Source of the DNA: Actinostola sp. cb2023
Taxonomy: Eukaryota; Cnidaria; Anthozoa; Actiniaria; Actinostolidae
Length of the DNA stretch: 64,000 bases
NCBI GenBank assembly: GCA_033675265.1
Contig: JAUJYZ010001592.1
Span: 1-64,000 of the forward strand
Reading direction: 5' to 3'
The notes beneath the pieces are model-generated. The model made no database searches. It saw nothing but the letters and a program-made list of their open reading frames with translations, and was not told the origin of the DNA. The stretch's first letter is position 1. Each line of letters opens with the position of its first letter. Positions 11,601 to 22,694 of the stretch are shown here, piece by piece. Made by a program: the position numbers and the translations under genes.

Positions 11601-14409
11601 CATTATTACAGATTTCTATCTGACTAATCAATGTGCTGTTTGTAGTTTTCAATGGATCGTAAAATCACAATAGTTTTCTAACAAATGTGTTCGCAATGAT
11701 TCAGTGATATCAAAGCTCGTTCATTTTAGAGAGCGATAAAAAGAGATCAACGACCACATGACCATAAATGGACAGTAGTTGAAGGATTATTTTAATTAAG
11801 AAATGAATTAATTAATATGTCAAGGACGTACAGTGCTCACATCAATAGAATATTTCAAGTTATTACATTAAACTAATGCATGAAGCCTATGTACAGAAAC
11901 ATTTTGATTGAGTTTAATATTTCAAGTGTTTGTACTTACATGTACTATATCCCTTTTGATGGTCAGCTGACGTGCATAAAGAACTGTTTGTGTAACCTAG
12001 GTAACAAAACACGAAAACCACCAAACACAACGTTATCAGATGCAGGTATATTTGCCATTACCAAGATAGAATGAGGTGAGAGAAGTAATCTCCCGTATTG
12101 GGCTCTTGACCCATTATATCGCCGTTATTTATATTTTTAGAACTCAATCTGTTTTGGAAACGGAATTAACGTGATTGGTCAGATCATATAAGGCGAGGTC
12201 GCGGAGGCCGTTACGCACGGCTTTGATGAAAAGTCAAAATTGAGTGAAGTGAGCGAAGAAAATCTTCTCAACTTTCTCGAGCATTTTACAAATTTTAACT
12301 TCAAAAATTCAATAAAGAATTTTACCAAGTTATCGATCCTTTGTGGATTTGACTGAAATTATTGTGAATTTGGGACACTTGAGACGATTCTGTAGATTCA
12401 TTTTTTAAAGGGCCGAATATGGAGATGCTTGTTCTTGAATTAAATTTTCATCAGGACCAAACTATGCCTGGTGCTTCAAGGTTTTGGTGATGTTTGCTCT
12501 TGCAATTTCGTGTTTTCCAACGGCGACATGATGGGGTACCAGGGATTCCTTCTCTTACCTCATTTACTCTTGCCTTTACCTAAACGTGTGGAAGACTGGA
12601 TTCGAATCGTGATCGCAAAGCATCTATGGATTGTCGAACTCAATCTTCCACTCGTTTAGATTTCATTTATTTGTTGTTTCGTACTTCAAGGCATTACAGA
12701 CATTGACCAAAGAAGTTCTTGTATAATTAAACAATTACCTAAACGAGCAGGGGACCGGGACCAAGTCCGTATAACTAATTCAAATGAATAAGAAACTAGC
12801 AAAAATGGGCTTCATTTCCTGAGAGAGCAAATCAAACTTAGCTAGTCTGGAAAGTTTTGTGAACTTCGCGGGCTTAATATTGACGATGCTAGAGGGCATC
12901 AAAGACGTCTATTTTCCCATACAAACTCAGTAAATTTTTGACGTTGTCCAGCCAAACCATACATTAAGGACCTTAAGCACCAGGACGACGACGTCGAGGA
13001 CGACGAAGTTCGAATAAAGTGTTTTGTCGTATATTGTTTTCATAATTGCTTCATATTCCGTGTTTTCACTAAATTTGCGCCGCCTTTCACGAATGATATC
13101 GTCTTTTTGTGGTCCGGTTGACTGAAACCACTATCTGCACAGATAACGAGCTGACGTTCTCGTTCTCTTTGCGTCGTCAAACATAAGCATTTCACGTCGT
13201 AGTTTAGCTCTCAACGACTGGAGTTAAGACAAAATCGAGCTCATTTCAAACATTCCAACAAGAAGATATTGAATGTTGTAATTAACGCTGTTGTTTCTCT
13301 GAAGTCGTCGTCGTCCATTCCGTCCTCGATGCTTGGGGTCCCTATTATTTTGGCTGGACAACACAATTTCAAAAGTTTATAATTCCGACAGAATTTGCTC
13401 AAATCGCATCAAACATTGCATTAATTAATTTCGTAATTGCATTAATTCTAATAAACTCGTTCCCAGTACCCTGCTCGTTCTGGTAATGGCTAATTGAACA
13501 ATTGTTTATTCTTACCAAGAGTTATAGTAGTGGGTGTAGTAGTGGGTGTAGTAGTAGTTTCAACAGGTATAGTCACAGTCTCTGCTTTACTATCATCTTG
13601 TAGGCTTTCTCCATCTTTATTCCATGCAGTAACAATAAAACTGTACTTCTTTCCTGGATCAAGGTTTTCTACCGTGTATGTGAACAATGTAGCAGTCACG
13701 TCTATCTTTGACAAACTGCCATCCATTCCAATGACTTTCTTGTGGATTGTGTATTTTATTATTTCACCTCCATTTTCGTCAGGTTTTGACCAGGTCAACG
13801 TTACTGATGTCTGATGGATACGAACCTCAAGCTCAGGTAAAGATGGTGGACCTGATAAACAGATCAATCGCAATTATTTCATTTGCTAAAAAAAAAATCC
13901 TTACACAATGTACATTATTTACAAATAGATGATGGATTTCTTTGTTCTAGACAAAAATAATGCATGCCAGAGGTCTTTCAGTAAAGCTGCAATCCCATGA
14001 GTATTAAAATGCATGAATTCCTGAGTCTAGATCCCCCTCCCCCTTTCAATGTTGCTGTTTGGGATTGAAATTCAATGTATTCAAGCAGCAAGAGTTCCAG
14101 ACTTTTGGTAAGCGTGCAATACATTATGAGATTATTACAAAGGAAAAGCGAGCACCAATTCTAGACACAAGCTATGTTTTTGCTCACTTGGTGCTCACTT
14201 TTCCTTTGTAATAATCTCATAATGCATTGCGCGCGTACCGGAAGTGGCACTCTTGATGCTTGTAGATGTATAGCCTCAGATAGTACAAACCATCACAAAC
14301 CATAACTGACCAACACTGAGGTAGGGGAAGAGAACATAGGTGTCTTGTATATATATTGCAGATGATTACAAGTGGATGAGCAGCATGCGAGTGCATTCAA
14401 CAGATTTTC

Positions 14410-14444
<35 letters not shown>

Positions 14445-15688
14445 TATTAATAATAATTAATCTTTAGCCAGTGTAAACCCTTCAGCTGATGCTGATATCA
14501 AGACCTCAGAAGTGTGATATTGTTGCCGAAAAGCCTTAATTTGTTTAATGCTCCATCAATAAAAAATATATGTATATAATATGTATATTTGTCTAGAATA
14601 CAGAAATCCATCATCTACTTGTTTTATTAATACTTATATACCACTACATATAACTCATTTTGTGCGAAAATAAACTATCATGTTTAGTACTGTGCTTTTT
14701 CTCTTCTTTTTCAGTGACTTCATTTAACTCTTTAGTCGAGTTCATCGTCCAAAATTTCATTGAAATCCATTTTCCATATGCCGGCTTAGCTAGACACCAG
14801 GAAATTTAAAGTTGTTAATATAAAAGTTATTTACGAGAAACAGAAACTGGTCTTTTGATATCTCTCAGCTGTGCGTCTATAAAATACATATTACATCACA
14901 GAAATAACTATAGTTTTTCATATTTATATACACCAGCCTATTTCAAAATACGTTGTTGTGTTCAAAACAACAATCGTCAAGCCAAGACTGAAGTGAATGC
15001 TGTTTTTTTGTTGGAAAATTATTCAAATCAGACCTACATTGTATTTTCTATGGAACGAAGTGTGATTTGCAAACAAACATGTGAAAATGTTCATATTTTG
15101 TAAGTAGTCCTCGTATGGAAACAATAATATTGTAATTTAACAATTTGTCAACACAAAACCAAGATTCACTTCGGTCTTGACTTGACGCTTGTTGCTTTGA
15201 ACGTTTTTAAGTAATACCAAGCAGGGCCTCACTGAAAATCACTATAATTGTGAGTGGGCTCCCTGATTAAAGACCTTAATTATATTATTATTTAAGAATA
15301 ACGCACACCTAGCTACATGTACATGTAGCTTCCAATCAAATCATGTGTTTACGATGTTTCCATAATAATAATTAAGTTATACATTTTTGTAACTATCATA
15401 GTTATACATGAAACATACCTTGTTTTTTAGTTGTGAAAACCTTGCTTGATACATTCCCATATCCTGCAACATTCCTGGCGTAAAATTGGACTTTATACTC
15501 TGTATTCTTTGTCAGACCAATGATACTCTTATTAGTGTTTGGTGCACTGATATGAAGGGTCTTTGAATTAATCAGTAATTTGTAGTCAATGATTGGGCTA
15601 CCACCATCGTACACTGGTCTTGTCCATCCTATAATTACCGATGATGCTTCAATATCTGTAACAGTAATGTGGGAAGGTCCTGGAGGAA
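8352..15688 (-). CDS. Receptor copy A: FN3-FN3-stalk-TM-tyrosine tail, 5' exons missing
   Basis: Exons in order: 15688-15419, 13851-13516, 11510-11396, 11053-11026, 8699-8352. All have GT-AG borders and matching phases (1,1,1,2,0). The partial product is 364 residues: two fibronectin-III domains, a Thr/Pro stalk, one hydrophobic segment, a basic stop-transfer and a cytoplasmic tail with seven Tyr motifs. It should be a single-pass plasma-membrane receptor or adhesion protein. The incoming phase-1 acceptor at 15688 demands upstream exons, but none is visible between 15688 and the palindrome centre at 19057. The copy is therefore 5'-truncated, or fed by exons elsewhere. Translation of every exon equals copy B. 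Confidence 0.8.
9111..9420. repeat. 90-bp minisatellite of GGGACGTGATGTGCCC words, left arm
   Basis: About three copies of a 90-bp unit, each with paired GGGACGTGATGTGCCC motifs separated by GT/TA spacers. Degenerate copies reach to about 9440. It lies directly upstream of the tyrosine-recombinase ORF and may be part of that element. The frame over it (minus strand) is a repeat artefact. From 8724 to 9071 there is an unrecognised open frame that is not conserved in frame between the arms. Confidence 0.75.
9610..10614 (+). CDS. Tyrosine recombinase of a Crypton/DIRS-like mobile element (intact, left arm)
   Basis: A 334-residue frame. The N-terminal SAM-like helical region (about residues 20-110, SGTVRTYLSGFKRWKRWC) is followed by a catalytic domain. 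Candidate active-site residues are R170 (GYAGFFRFSDL), K197 (SSKTDQ), H282 and R285 (HSLRAGG), H305 and W308 (RHGRW), and Y317 (KDGYI). The full R-K-HxxR-H/W-Y set is present, so the enzyme may be active in DNA strand exchange. The ATG follows directly after TGTTTTTCAG, so an upstream exon is possible. No reverse transcriptase was found nearby, which favours a Crypton-like or solo recombinase over a complete DIRS element. It lies antisense within the last intron of receptor copy A. Confidence 0.85.
   Translation: MCFSLVCGRKEFSAAIPDHLQETAKRVKESVVASKASGTVRTYLSGFKRWKRWCSVNHVCAFPANPFLVAVYLQCLIQGATSASPILNAVYSIDWALQLGGLSKISSHPLVSSMCSASQRILGRPKLKNEPITAEMLKMLVESKTKDKCPSLIDLRTVALCLIGYAGFFRFSDLVKIRACDVKFSSSFCRIFVESSKTDQLREGAWVTIARSDLVTCPVKTLELYIGAADINLDDDLPLFRAISPPASSSKLRQQSISYTRVRELIRDAFKDFTDVSTIGVHSLRAGGASAAANAGIPDRLFKRHGRWSSENAKDGYIKDNLDNMLSVSRALGI
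10615..11025. other. Downstream of the recombinase, no gene seen
   Basis: GC-richer leader with three GAGCACGC/GATGCTCGT words (10690-10830) and an AATAAAAT signal at about 10794 that could end the recombinase transcript. The same is mirrored at 27088-27498. No ORF or RNA gene recognised. Confidence 0.4.
11026..11053 (-). CDS. Copy A 28-nt microexon
   Basis: Between a TTTTATTAG acceptor and a GTGAGT donor, the bases encode (R)KTPTDSVYD. It converts the phase-2 end of the TM exon into phase 0, exactly what the tail exon needs. Without it the tail would read into a stop (TAG) after two codons. It is identical in both arms. Confidence 0.72.
11396..11510 (-). CDS. Copy A exon: transmembrane helix
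   Basis: A 115-nt exon, phase 1 in and 2 out. After the stalk glycine it reads ATVVGVGSTF, then LAVSLLFNILQLVLYIW, then RNVKRTKSQS. The hydrophobic stretch of about 20 residues followed by Arg/Lys fits a type I stop-transfer. The phase, not the longest ORF, picks this frame; another frame is open over the same bases but gives no sensible domain. Confidence 0.82.
12943..13362. mobile_element. MITE with GTTGTCCAGCC ends and GACGACGACG arms, left arm
   Basis: About 420 bp. The termini GTTGTCCAGCCAAA and complement are followed by inverted AAGCA(C/T)-AGGACG...GACGACGAC arms. The interior has GTTCTCGTTCTCTTTGCGTC. It is inserted in the intron between the FN3-2 and TM exons of copy A. No coding capacity. 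Confidence 0.7.
13516..13851 (-). CDS. Copy A exon: fibronectin type III domain 2 plus Thr/Pro stalk
   Basis: A 336-nt exon, phase 1-1. The FN3 core residues are TLTWSKPDENGGEIIKY and LDPGKKYSFIVTAWN. It ends in a mucin-like run (TTTTPTTTPTTITL) that probably forms an O-glycosylated membrane-proximal stalk. The donor is GTAAGA. Confidence 0.9.
14088..14262. mobile_element. Hairpin MITE, left arm
   Basis: Inverted arms of about 70 bp: CATTATGAGATTATTACAAA...AAAAGCGAGCACCA and its near-perfect complement at 14187-14262, around a 30-bp loop. It lies in the intron between FN3-1 and FN3-2. A (TAA)n microsatellite follows at 14409-14445. Confidence 0.75.
15419..15688 (-). CDS. Copy A exon: fibronectin type III domain 1
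   Basis: A 270-nt exon with phase 1 at both ends. It reads PPGPSHITVTD, IIGWTRP (core Trp), GGSPIIDYKL and LTKNTEYKVQFYARN (the L-x6-Y-x-V-x-A FN3 signature). The acceptor lies after TTTTTTTAG and the donor is GTATGT on the minus strand. Confidence 0.9.
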
Positions 15689-15924
15689 CTAAAAAAATGT
15701 GAAAAGGAGGTTAGACACATTGATAAACACTGTCAAGTTTGAAGCTACAAGAATCTGAAGATTATCCACAAACATCTAATGATATCCAAGAAAAGGCCTC
15801 TCTATTACATTCTTGTCTCACAATAAACAAAATAACTTTTAACAATCCTTATATATAATTCCTTGCATGCATATTGAATAAACTACTTTTTCTTGTTCCT
15901 CTTGGTCACACTCCCCCCAGGTAA

Positions 15925-16850
15925 AAATGAGAGGCGGGATCCCGCCAATCCCAGCCGGGATCCCACCCGGGATTGCCGGGATCCCACCTCTTTTGGCGGG
16001 ATCCCACCTATCCCGGCCGGGATGACAAAAAGATCCCAACTGGGATCCCACCTCTGAGTTGGGACAGTAGTGAATATTGCCGGGATCCCACCTCTGAAGG
16101 CGGGATCCCACCTATCCCGGCCGGGATGACAAAAAGATCCCAACTGGGATCCCACCTCTGAGTTGGGACAGTAGTGAATATTGCCGGGATCCCACCTCTG
16201 AAGGCGGGATCCCACCTATCCCGGCCGGGATGACAAAAAGATCCCAACTGGGATCCCACCTCTGAGTTGGGACAGTAGTGAATATTGCCGGGATCCCACC
16301 TCTGAAGGCGGGATCCCACCTATCCCGGCCGGGATGACAAAAAGATCCCAACTGGGATCCCACCTCTGAGTTGGGACAGTAGTGAATATTGCCGGGATCC
16401 CACCTCTGAAGGCGGGATCCCACCTATCCCGGCCGGGATGACAAAAAGATCCCAACTGGGATCCCACCTCTGAGTTGGGACAGTAGTGAATATTGCCGGG
16501 ATCCCACCTCTGTTGGCGGGATCCCACCTATCTCGGGTGGGATGACATCAATATCCCAACTGGGATCCCACCTCTGGACTTTGGACAGTAGTCAATATTG
16601 CCGGGATGCTAGATTGGGGGCGGGATCCCACCTATCCCGGCTGGGATGACATCAATATCCCAACTGGGATCCCACCTCTGGACTTTGGACAGTAGTCAAT
16701 ATTGCTGGGATCCCACCTCTGTTGGCGGGATCCCACCTATCCCAGCTGGGAAGACATCAACATCCCAACTCAGGGATCCCACCTCTGGATTTGGGACAGC
16801 CATTATATCCCAGGTAGGATGCAAGATCCCACCTACATGTATCCCAGCTC
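15925..16850. repeat. 104-bp GGGATCCC minisatellite, left arm
   Basis: About five near-perfect 104-bp units (core 15990-16530) with degenerate units on both sides. Each unit holds several GGGATCCC self-complementary words, CCCGGCCGGGATGAC and a CAGTAGTGAATATTGCC spacer. Overlapping 103-codon frames spaced 104 bp apart are shadows of the repeat. It lies between the first known FN3 exon and the palindrome centre. Confidence 0.92.
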
Positions 16851-17930
16851 AATCCCATCTCTGGAATTGGAAGCGTGAAAACTAAAAAAGGGCACTAACA
16901 ATTTGAAATTATAATGGGATGGATGTGTTAAAATTGATTACACAATAAATTATTACACTTGTATTTATTAGTGACAATTATAAGTGACTACCATGATTTT
17001 AGATAACCACGCTTTGATTCCCTGAGCACCTTTGTGAACTGTACAGAACATATGCAACAACAACAACATTTATTTAAATAATTTATTTGAGTCAAAAACT
17101 TGCATATATTGAGTCATTTACATGTGAGCCAGCTTGCACATAAAAATTACAATGAAATCATATTTCATGATGGAAGTTCAAATAAGATAAAATATTATTG
17201 TTTAAAGATTCCAATTAACTCTTTCAGTTGACAAAAGAGTTATCAAATGCTTAGATAAAGCTTACCTTATTACCCTGATAGACTACTGGATAACAACCTG
17301 TGAAAAACCTGTGGATTTATTTATTTAAAAAACCCTGCTAAAGCAAAGTTTTGCCAAAATGAAAACATTATAAAATATTTTATGAAACATATATATTACA
17401 CTCACATGAAAATCTTTGAAAAAGCATTTGCACAATAACCTGATAAAAATACAAGTCAATCCCCAGAAGAACATGAGTACTATATGTCTATGAGTAAAAA
17501 ATATAGTTTGCCATCGCAAAATCAATCAATAAAAAATAAATCAAACTCAGAACACATTTTAACATAAGCTTAACTATATCAGTTTTAATATCAAACTCAG
17601 AACACATTTTAACATAACTATATCAGTTTTAATACACTCTTTTGTGATGACCAAATCTCAAAAAGGCCAGTGTTTGAGAAAACTATGCACTTGAACACTA
17701 ACAAACTAAGATTTGGGAATTAGTTTAAAATAGATTAGTCGAACACCCTTCAGACATTCAGTCTACTCACTTTGCAGTTCGTTTTTCTGGATTTTTTCAA
17801 TATTTTCTGCTATTGAACTTTGGACTTCTTATTGTTGGGAACACAGAAGATATTTTTACATAGATTTGCTCTTGGTATTTTTGGTTGATTTAGACGAAAG
17901 CTTCGATTTACCAAACACAAATTAACAGAG
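16851..17930. other. AT-rich stretch without recognised gene (left arm)
   Basis: Contains a short (CAA)n run at about 17054 and a direct repeat of about 45 bp (ATCAAACTCAGAACACATTT at about 17540 and 17591). No splice-flanked domain exon was found. Mirrored at 20183-21262. Confidence 0.4.
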
Positions 17931-18125
17931 CACTGCATTGTCAGCCATTTTGAACAGCACACATAATGGTCAGCAGTCATCGATCACATGACTAAAATAC
18001 GGCTGTTGATTGTTCCGTGGCGGGCGCGCACGCGTTTGCAGATTGAGCGGGAAAAACGAAAACTTGCTTCAGTTTGCAGAGTTTGTAGGAGTTTGTCAAG
18101 AAACTTGGGGTTTTTATTCATTATC

Positions 18126-18290
18126 ATGCTGGTAAGTAAAGATTGTTCAGCTATTTTTGAAGTAAATATTACAGGTAAAACAGCTTAGCAAGCTTCTACA
18201 TGTCTTTCAGGCACATTGGAAGAGAAAAACTTGGATAAAACGACTTGTTATAAAACAAGCATGCAAAGACAGCTCTACTCTAGCAAATCT
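18126..18290 (+). CDS. Possible first exons of an unknown gene pointing to the palindrome centre (left arm)
   Basis: A CpG-richer patch (about 17990-18070) is followed by ATGCTG directly before a perfect GTAAGT donor (18132). A second segment, 18211-18290, sits between TGTCTTTCAG and GTAAGT. Joined, they stay open for 28 codons starting MLAHWKRKTWIKRLV. No known domain and no convincing third exon; the reading may be a 5' UTR or chance. If real, this gene is also cut by the palindrome centre. Confidence 0.22.
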
Positions 18291-19022
18291 GTAAGTAAGC
18301 TAAAGCTTAATTAAACCTTTTTTAAATAAGATAAAAAGTTCAGATAAATGCAGTTCACTGACTTACTTTAACACTTGCACTTACACTCAGTTAGAGTTTG
18401 GATTGATTCAGATTTCATATTTAATAGTTATTTACTCGCATATACTGCAGATTAAAGTGAGTGATTTAGGATTTAGGTAAGTTATATTTGCCATTGCCAG
18501 ATGCATGACTGTTTAAAAATGTCTTGTTCACATCAAACTCTTTTAGACTATAGCTTTAATATGGCCTAATTGAATGACTGTTTTTATTGATTATTGTCTA
18601 TTTAGTTTCAGGTATTAATTCTTCTTCAACAAGCTAATAAAGCTAAATGAAAGATTTGGTTACCAGCATTGTTAGCCTGACAAAATGTGGTAGACAGAAA
18701 AGCTAAGTTCAACACTTTGATTAGTCAACAACTGCATAATGTAAAGCATAGATAAAATATTGATAATTACATGTATTACAAGAATGTTTGATGTTGGTAA
18801 GGTTGCATTAAATGTCTCTACAGTCTGACAATGAAACAACATTTTTATCCATCGATCATGTTGCTATCAGATTTATTCCTTAATTATTTATTACATATTT
18901 ACAAATAATATTGGTGGTGGGATGGTGGTGGGAATATTCAGGTGGGAATTACTGGTTGGGATGCCTTGCATTGGGCACATGGTGGGATCCAAGGTGGGAT
19001 ACCTTGGGCCCATGGTGGATCC

Positions 19023-19091
19023 TCTCAGCCGGGATCCACCCTCCCAGCCGGGATCCCACCATCCCAGCCAGGATCCCACTATTACCAGCCG
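19023..19091. repeat. Palindrome spacer of GGGATCC repeats
   Basis: This 69-bp asymmetric spacer between the arms consists of about three irregular copies of a CAGCCGGGATCCCACC-type unit. The flanking innermost arm sequence (about 18910-19022 and 19092-19205) is also rich in GGTGGGAT and GGGATCCC words. The same motif family forms the 104-bp minisatellites further out in each arm. Short self-complementary GGGATCCC words at the turn are what a fold-back or template-switch origin of the palindrome would predict. Confidence 0.85.
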
Positions 19092-19822
19092 GGATCCACC
19101 ATGGGCCCAAGGTATCCCACCTTGGATCCCACCATGTGCCCAATGCAAGGCATCCCAACCAGTAATTCCCACCTGAATATTCCCACCACCATCCCACCAC
19201 CAATATTATTTGTAAATATGTAATAAATAATTAAGGAATAAATCTGATAGCAACATGATCGATGGATAAAAATGTTGTTTCATTTCAGACTGTAGAGACA
19301 TTTAATGCAACCTTACCAACATCAAACATTCTTGTAATACATGTAATTATCAATATTTTATCTATGCTTTACATTATGCAGTTGTTGACTAATCAAAGTG
19401 TTGAACTTAGCTTTTCTGTCTACCACATTTTGTCAGGCTAACAATGCTGGTAACCAAATCTTTCATTTAGCTTTATTAGCTTGTTGAAGAAGAATTAATA
19501 CCTGAAACTAAATAGACAATAATCAATAAAAACAGTCATTCAATTAGGCCATATTAAAGCTATAGTCTAAAAGAGTTTGATGTGAACAAGACATTTTTAA
19601 ACAGTCATGCATCTGGCAATGGCAAATATAACTTACCTAAATCCTAAATCACTCACTTTAATCTGCAGTATATGCGAGTAAATAACTATTAAATATGAAA
19701 TCTGAATCAATCCAAACTCTAACTGAGTGTAAGTGCAAGTGTTAAAGTAAGTCAGTGAACTGCATTTATCTGAACTTTTTATCTTATTTAAAAAAGGTTT
19801 AATTAAGCTTTAGCTTACTTAC

Positions 19823-19987
19823 AGATTTGCTAGAGTAGAGCTGTCTTTGCATGCTTGTTTTATAACAAGTCGTTTTATCCAAGTTTTTCTCTTCCAATGT
19901 GCCTGAAAGACATGTAGAAGCTTGCTAAGCTGTTTTACCTGTAATATTTACTTCAAAAATAGCTGAACAATCTTTACTTACCAGCAT
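19823..19987 (-). CDS. Possible first exons of an unknown gene (right arm mirror)
   Basis: Mirror of 18126-18290 with the same open reading and splice-like borders, pointing to the centre from the right. Evidence and doubts are as for the left copy. 18300-18900 and its mirror hold nothing else recognised. Confidence 0.22.
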
Positions 19988-21262
19988 GATAATGAATAAA
20001 AACCCCAAGTTTCTTGACAAACTCCTACAAACTCTGCAAACTGAAGCAAGTTTTCGTTTTTCCCGCTCAATCTGCAAACGCGTGCGCGCCCGCCACGGAA
20101 CAATCAACAGCCGTATTTTAGTCATGTGATCGATGACTGCTGACCATTATGTGTGCTGTTCAAAATGGCTGACAATGCAGTGCTCTGTTAATTTGTGTTT
20201 GGTAAATCGAAGCTTTCGTCTAAATCAACCAAAAATACCAAGAGCAAATCTATGTAAAAATATCTTCTGTGTTCCCAACAATAAGAAGTCCAAAGTTCAA
20301 TAGCAGAAAATATTGAAAAAATCCAGAAAAACGAACTGCAAAGTGAGTAGACTGAATGTCTGAAGGGTGTTCGACTAATCTATTTTAAACTAATTCCCAA
20401 ATCTTAGTTTGTTAGTGTTCAAGTGCATAGTTTTCTCAAACACTGGCCTTTTTGAGATTTGGTCATCACAAAAGAGTGTATTAAAACTGATATAGTTATG
20501 TTAAAATGTGTTCTGAGTTTGATATTAAAACTGATATAGTTAAGCTTATGTTAAAATGTGTTCTGAGTTTGATTTATTTTTTATTGATTGATTTTGCGAT
20601 GGCAAACTATATTTTTTACTCATAGACATATAGTACTCATGTTCTTCTGGGGATTGACTTGTATTTTTATCAGGTTATTGTGCAAATGCTTTTTCAAAGA
20701 TTTTCATGTGAGTGTAATATATATGTTTCATAAAATATTTTATAATGTTTTCATTTTGGCAAAACTTTGCTTTAGCAGGGTTTTTTAAATAAATAAATCC
20801 ACAGGTTTTTCACAGGTTGTTATCCAGTAGTCTATCAGGGTAATAAGGTAAGCTTTATCTAAGCATTTGATAACTCTTTTGTCAACTGAAAGAGTTAATT
20901 GGAATCTTTAAACAATAATATTTTATCTTATTTGAACTTCCATCATGAAATATGATTTCATTGTAATTTTTATGTGCAAGCTGGCTCACATGTAAATGAC
21001 TCAATATATGCAAGTTTTTGACTCAAATAAATTATTTAAATAAATGTTGTTGTTGTTGCATATGTTCTGTACAGTTCACAAAGGTGCTCAGGGAATCAAA
21101 GCGTGGTTATCTAAAATCATGGTAGTCACTTATAATTGTCACTAATAAATACAAGTGTAATAATTTATTGTGTAATCAATTTTAACACATCCATCCCATT
21201 ATAATTTCAAATTGTTAGTGCCCTTTTTTAGTTTTCACGCTTCCAATTCCAGAGATGGGATT

Positions 21263-22188
21263 GAGCTGGGATACATGTAGGTGGGATCTTGCATCCTACC
21301 TGGGATATAATGGCTGTCCCAAATCCAGAGGTGGGATCCCTGAGTTGGGATGTTGATGTCTTCCCAGCTGGGATAGGTGGGATCCCGCCAACAGAGGTGG
21401 GATCCCAGCAATATTGACTACTGTCCAAAGTCCAGAGGTGGGATCCCAGTTGGGATATTGATGTCATCCCAGCCGGGATAGGTGGGATCCCGCCCCCAAT
21501 CTAGCATCCCGGCAATATTGACTACTGTCCAAAGTCCAGAGGTGGGATCCCAGTTGGGATATTGATGTCATCCCACCCGAGATAGGTGGGATCCCGCCAA
21601 CAGAGGTGGGATCCCGGCAATATTCACTACTGTCCCAACTCAGAGGTGGGATCCCAGTTGGGATCTTTTTGTCATCCCGGCCGGGATAGGTGGGATCCCG
21701 CCTTCAGAGGTGGGATCCCGGCAATATTCACTACTGTCCCAACTCAGAGGTGGGATCCCAGTTGGGATCTTTTTGTCATCCCGGCCGGGATAGGTGGGAT
21801 CCCGCCTTCAGAGGTGGGATCCCGGCAATATTCACTACTGTCCCAACTCAGAGGTGGGATCCCAGTTGGGATCTTTTTGTCATCCCGGCCGGGATAGGTG
21901 GGATCCCGCCTTCAGAGGTGGGATCCCGGCAATATTCACTACTGTCCCAACTCAGAGGTGGGATCCCAGTTGGGATCTTTTTGTCATCCCGGCCGGGATA
22001 GGTGGGATCCCGCCTTCAGAGGTGGGATCCCGGCAATATTCACTACTGTCCCAACTCAGAGGTGGGATCCCAGTTGGGATCTTTTTGTCATCCCGGCCGG
22101 GATAGGTGGGATCCCGCCAAAAGAGGTGGGATCCCGGCAATCCCGGGTGGGATCCCGGCTGGGATTGGCGGGATCCCGCCTCTCATTT
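21263..22188. repeat. 104-bp GGGATCCC minisatellite, right arm
   Basis: Mirror of 15925-16850 with the same number of perfect units. Equal copy number in both arms of an unstable minisatellite points to a very recent duplication, ongoing gene conversion, or an assembly fold-back. Confidence 0.92.
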
Positions 22189-22424
22189 TTACCTGGGGGG
22201 AGTGTGACCAAGAGGAACAAGAAAAAGTAGTTTATTCAATATGCATGCAAGGAATTATATATAAGGATTGTTAAAAGTTATTTTGTTTATTGTGAGACAA
22301 GAATGTAATAGAGAGGCCTTTTCTTGGATATCATTAGATGTTTGTGGATAATCTTCAGATTCTTGTAGCTTCAAACTTGACAGTGTTTATCAATGTGTCT
22401 AACCTCCTTTTCACATTTTTTTAG

Positions 22425-22694
22425 TTCCTCCAGGACCTTCCCACATTACTGTTACAGATATTGAAGCATCATCGGTAATTATAGGATGGACAAGACCAGT
22501 GTACGATGGTGGTAGCCCAATCATTGACTACAAATTACTGATTAATTCAAAGACCCTTCATATCAGTGCACCAAACACTAATAAGAGTATCATTGGTCTG
22601 ACAAAGAATACAGAGTATAAAGTCCAATTTTACGCCAGGAATGTTGCAGGATATGGGAATGTATCAAGCAAGGTTTTCACAACTAAAAAACAAG
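22425..22694 (+). CDS. Copy B exon: fibronectin type III domain 1
   Basis: Same 270-nt phase 1-1 exon as 15419-15688, with acceptor TTTTTTTAG and donor GTATGT. Core FN3 residues are W in IIGWTRP and the Y-x-V pattern of TEYKVQFYARN. The leading TT completes a codon that would be Val or Phe, depending on the upstream exon. Confidence 0.9.

Larger units (their letters stand above)
1..19022. repeat. Left arm of a giant inverted repeat (palindrome)
   Basis: The reverse complement of this segment recurs at 19092-38329. Positions 1-9 pair with 38321-38329, and the innermost GGATCC at 19017-19022 pairs with 19092-19097. Mirror positions add to 38113-38114 from the centre out to about 9 kb from the start, then drift to 38107 by position 2400, so only a few single-base indels separate the arms. 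Many mirrored reading frames are identical in translation. The outer 2.1 kb is more diverged. The arm runs off the window start, so its true end is unknown. Either a real ampliconic palindrome or an assembly fold-back could produce it. Confidence 0.97.

Noticed and set aside
12560..12660. tRNA-like words (GATTCGAATCC with complementary ends GTGGAAGA/TCTTCCAC)
   Set aside because: No D-arm or anticodon-arm arrangement fits; the match is an inverted GTGGAAGA-TTCGA repeat, more like a MITE end.
15839..16527. Overlapping 90-110-codon frames rich in GIP and WDP
   Set aside because: They recur every 104 bp on both strands and mirror in the other arm; they are translations of the GGGATCCC minisatellite, with no gene signals.
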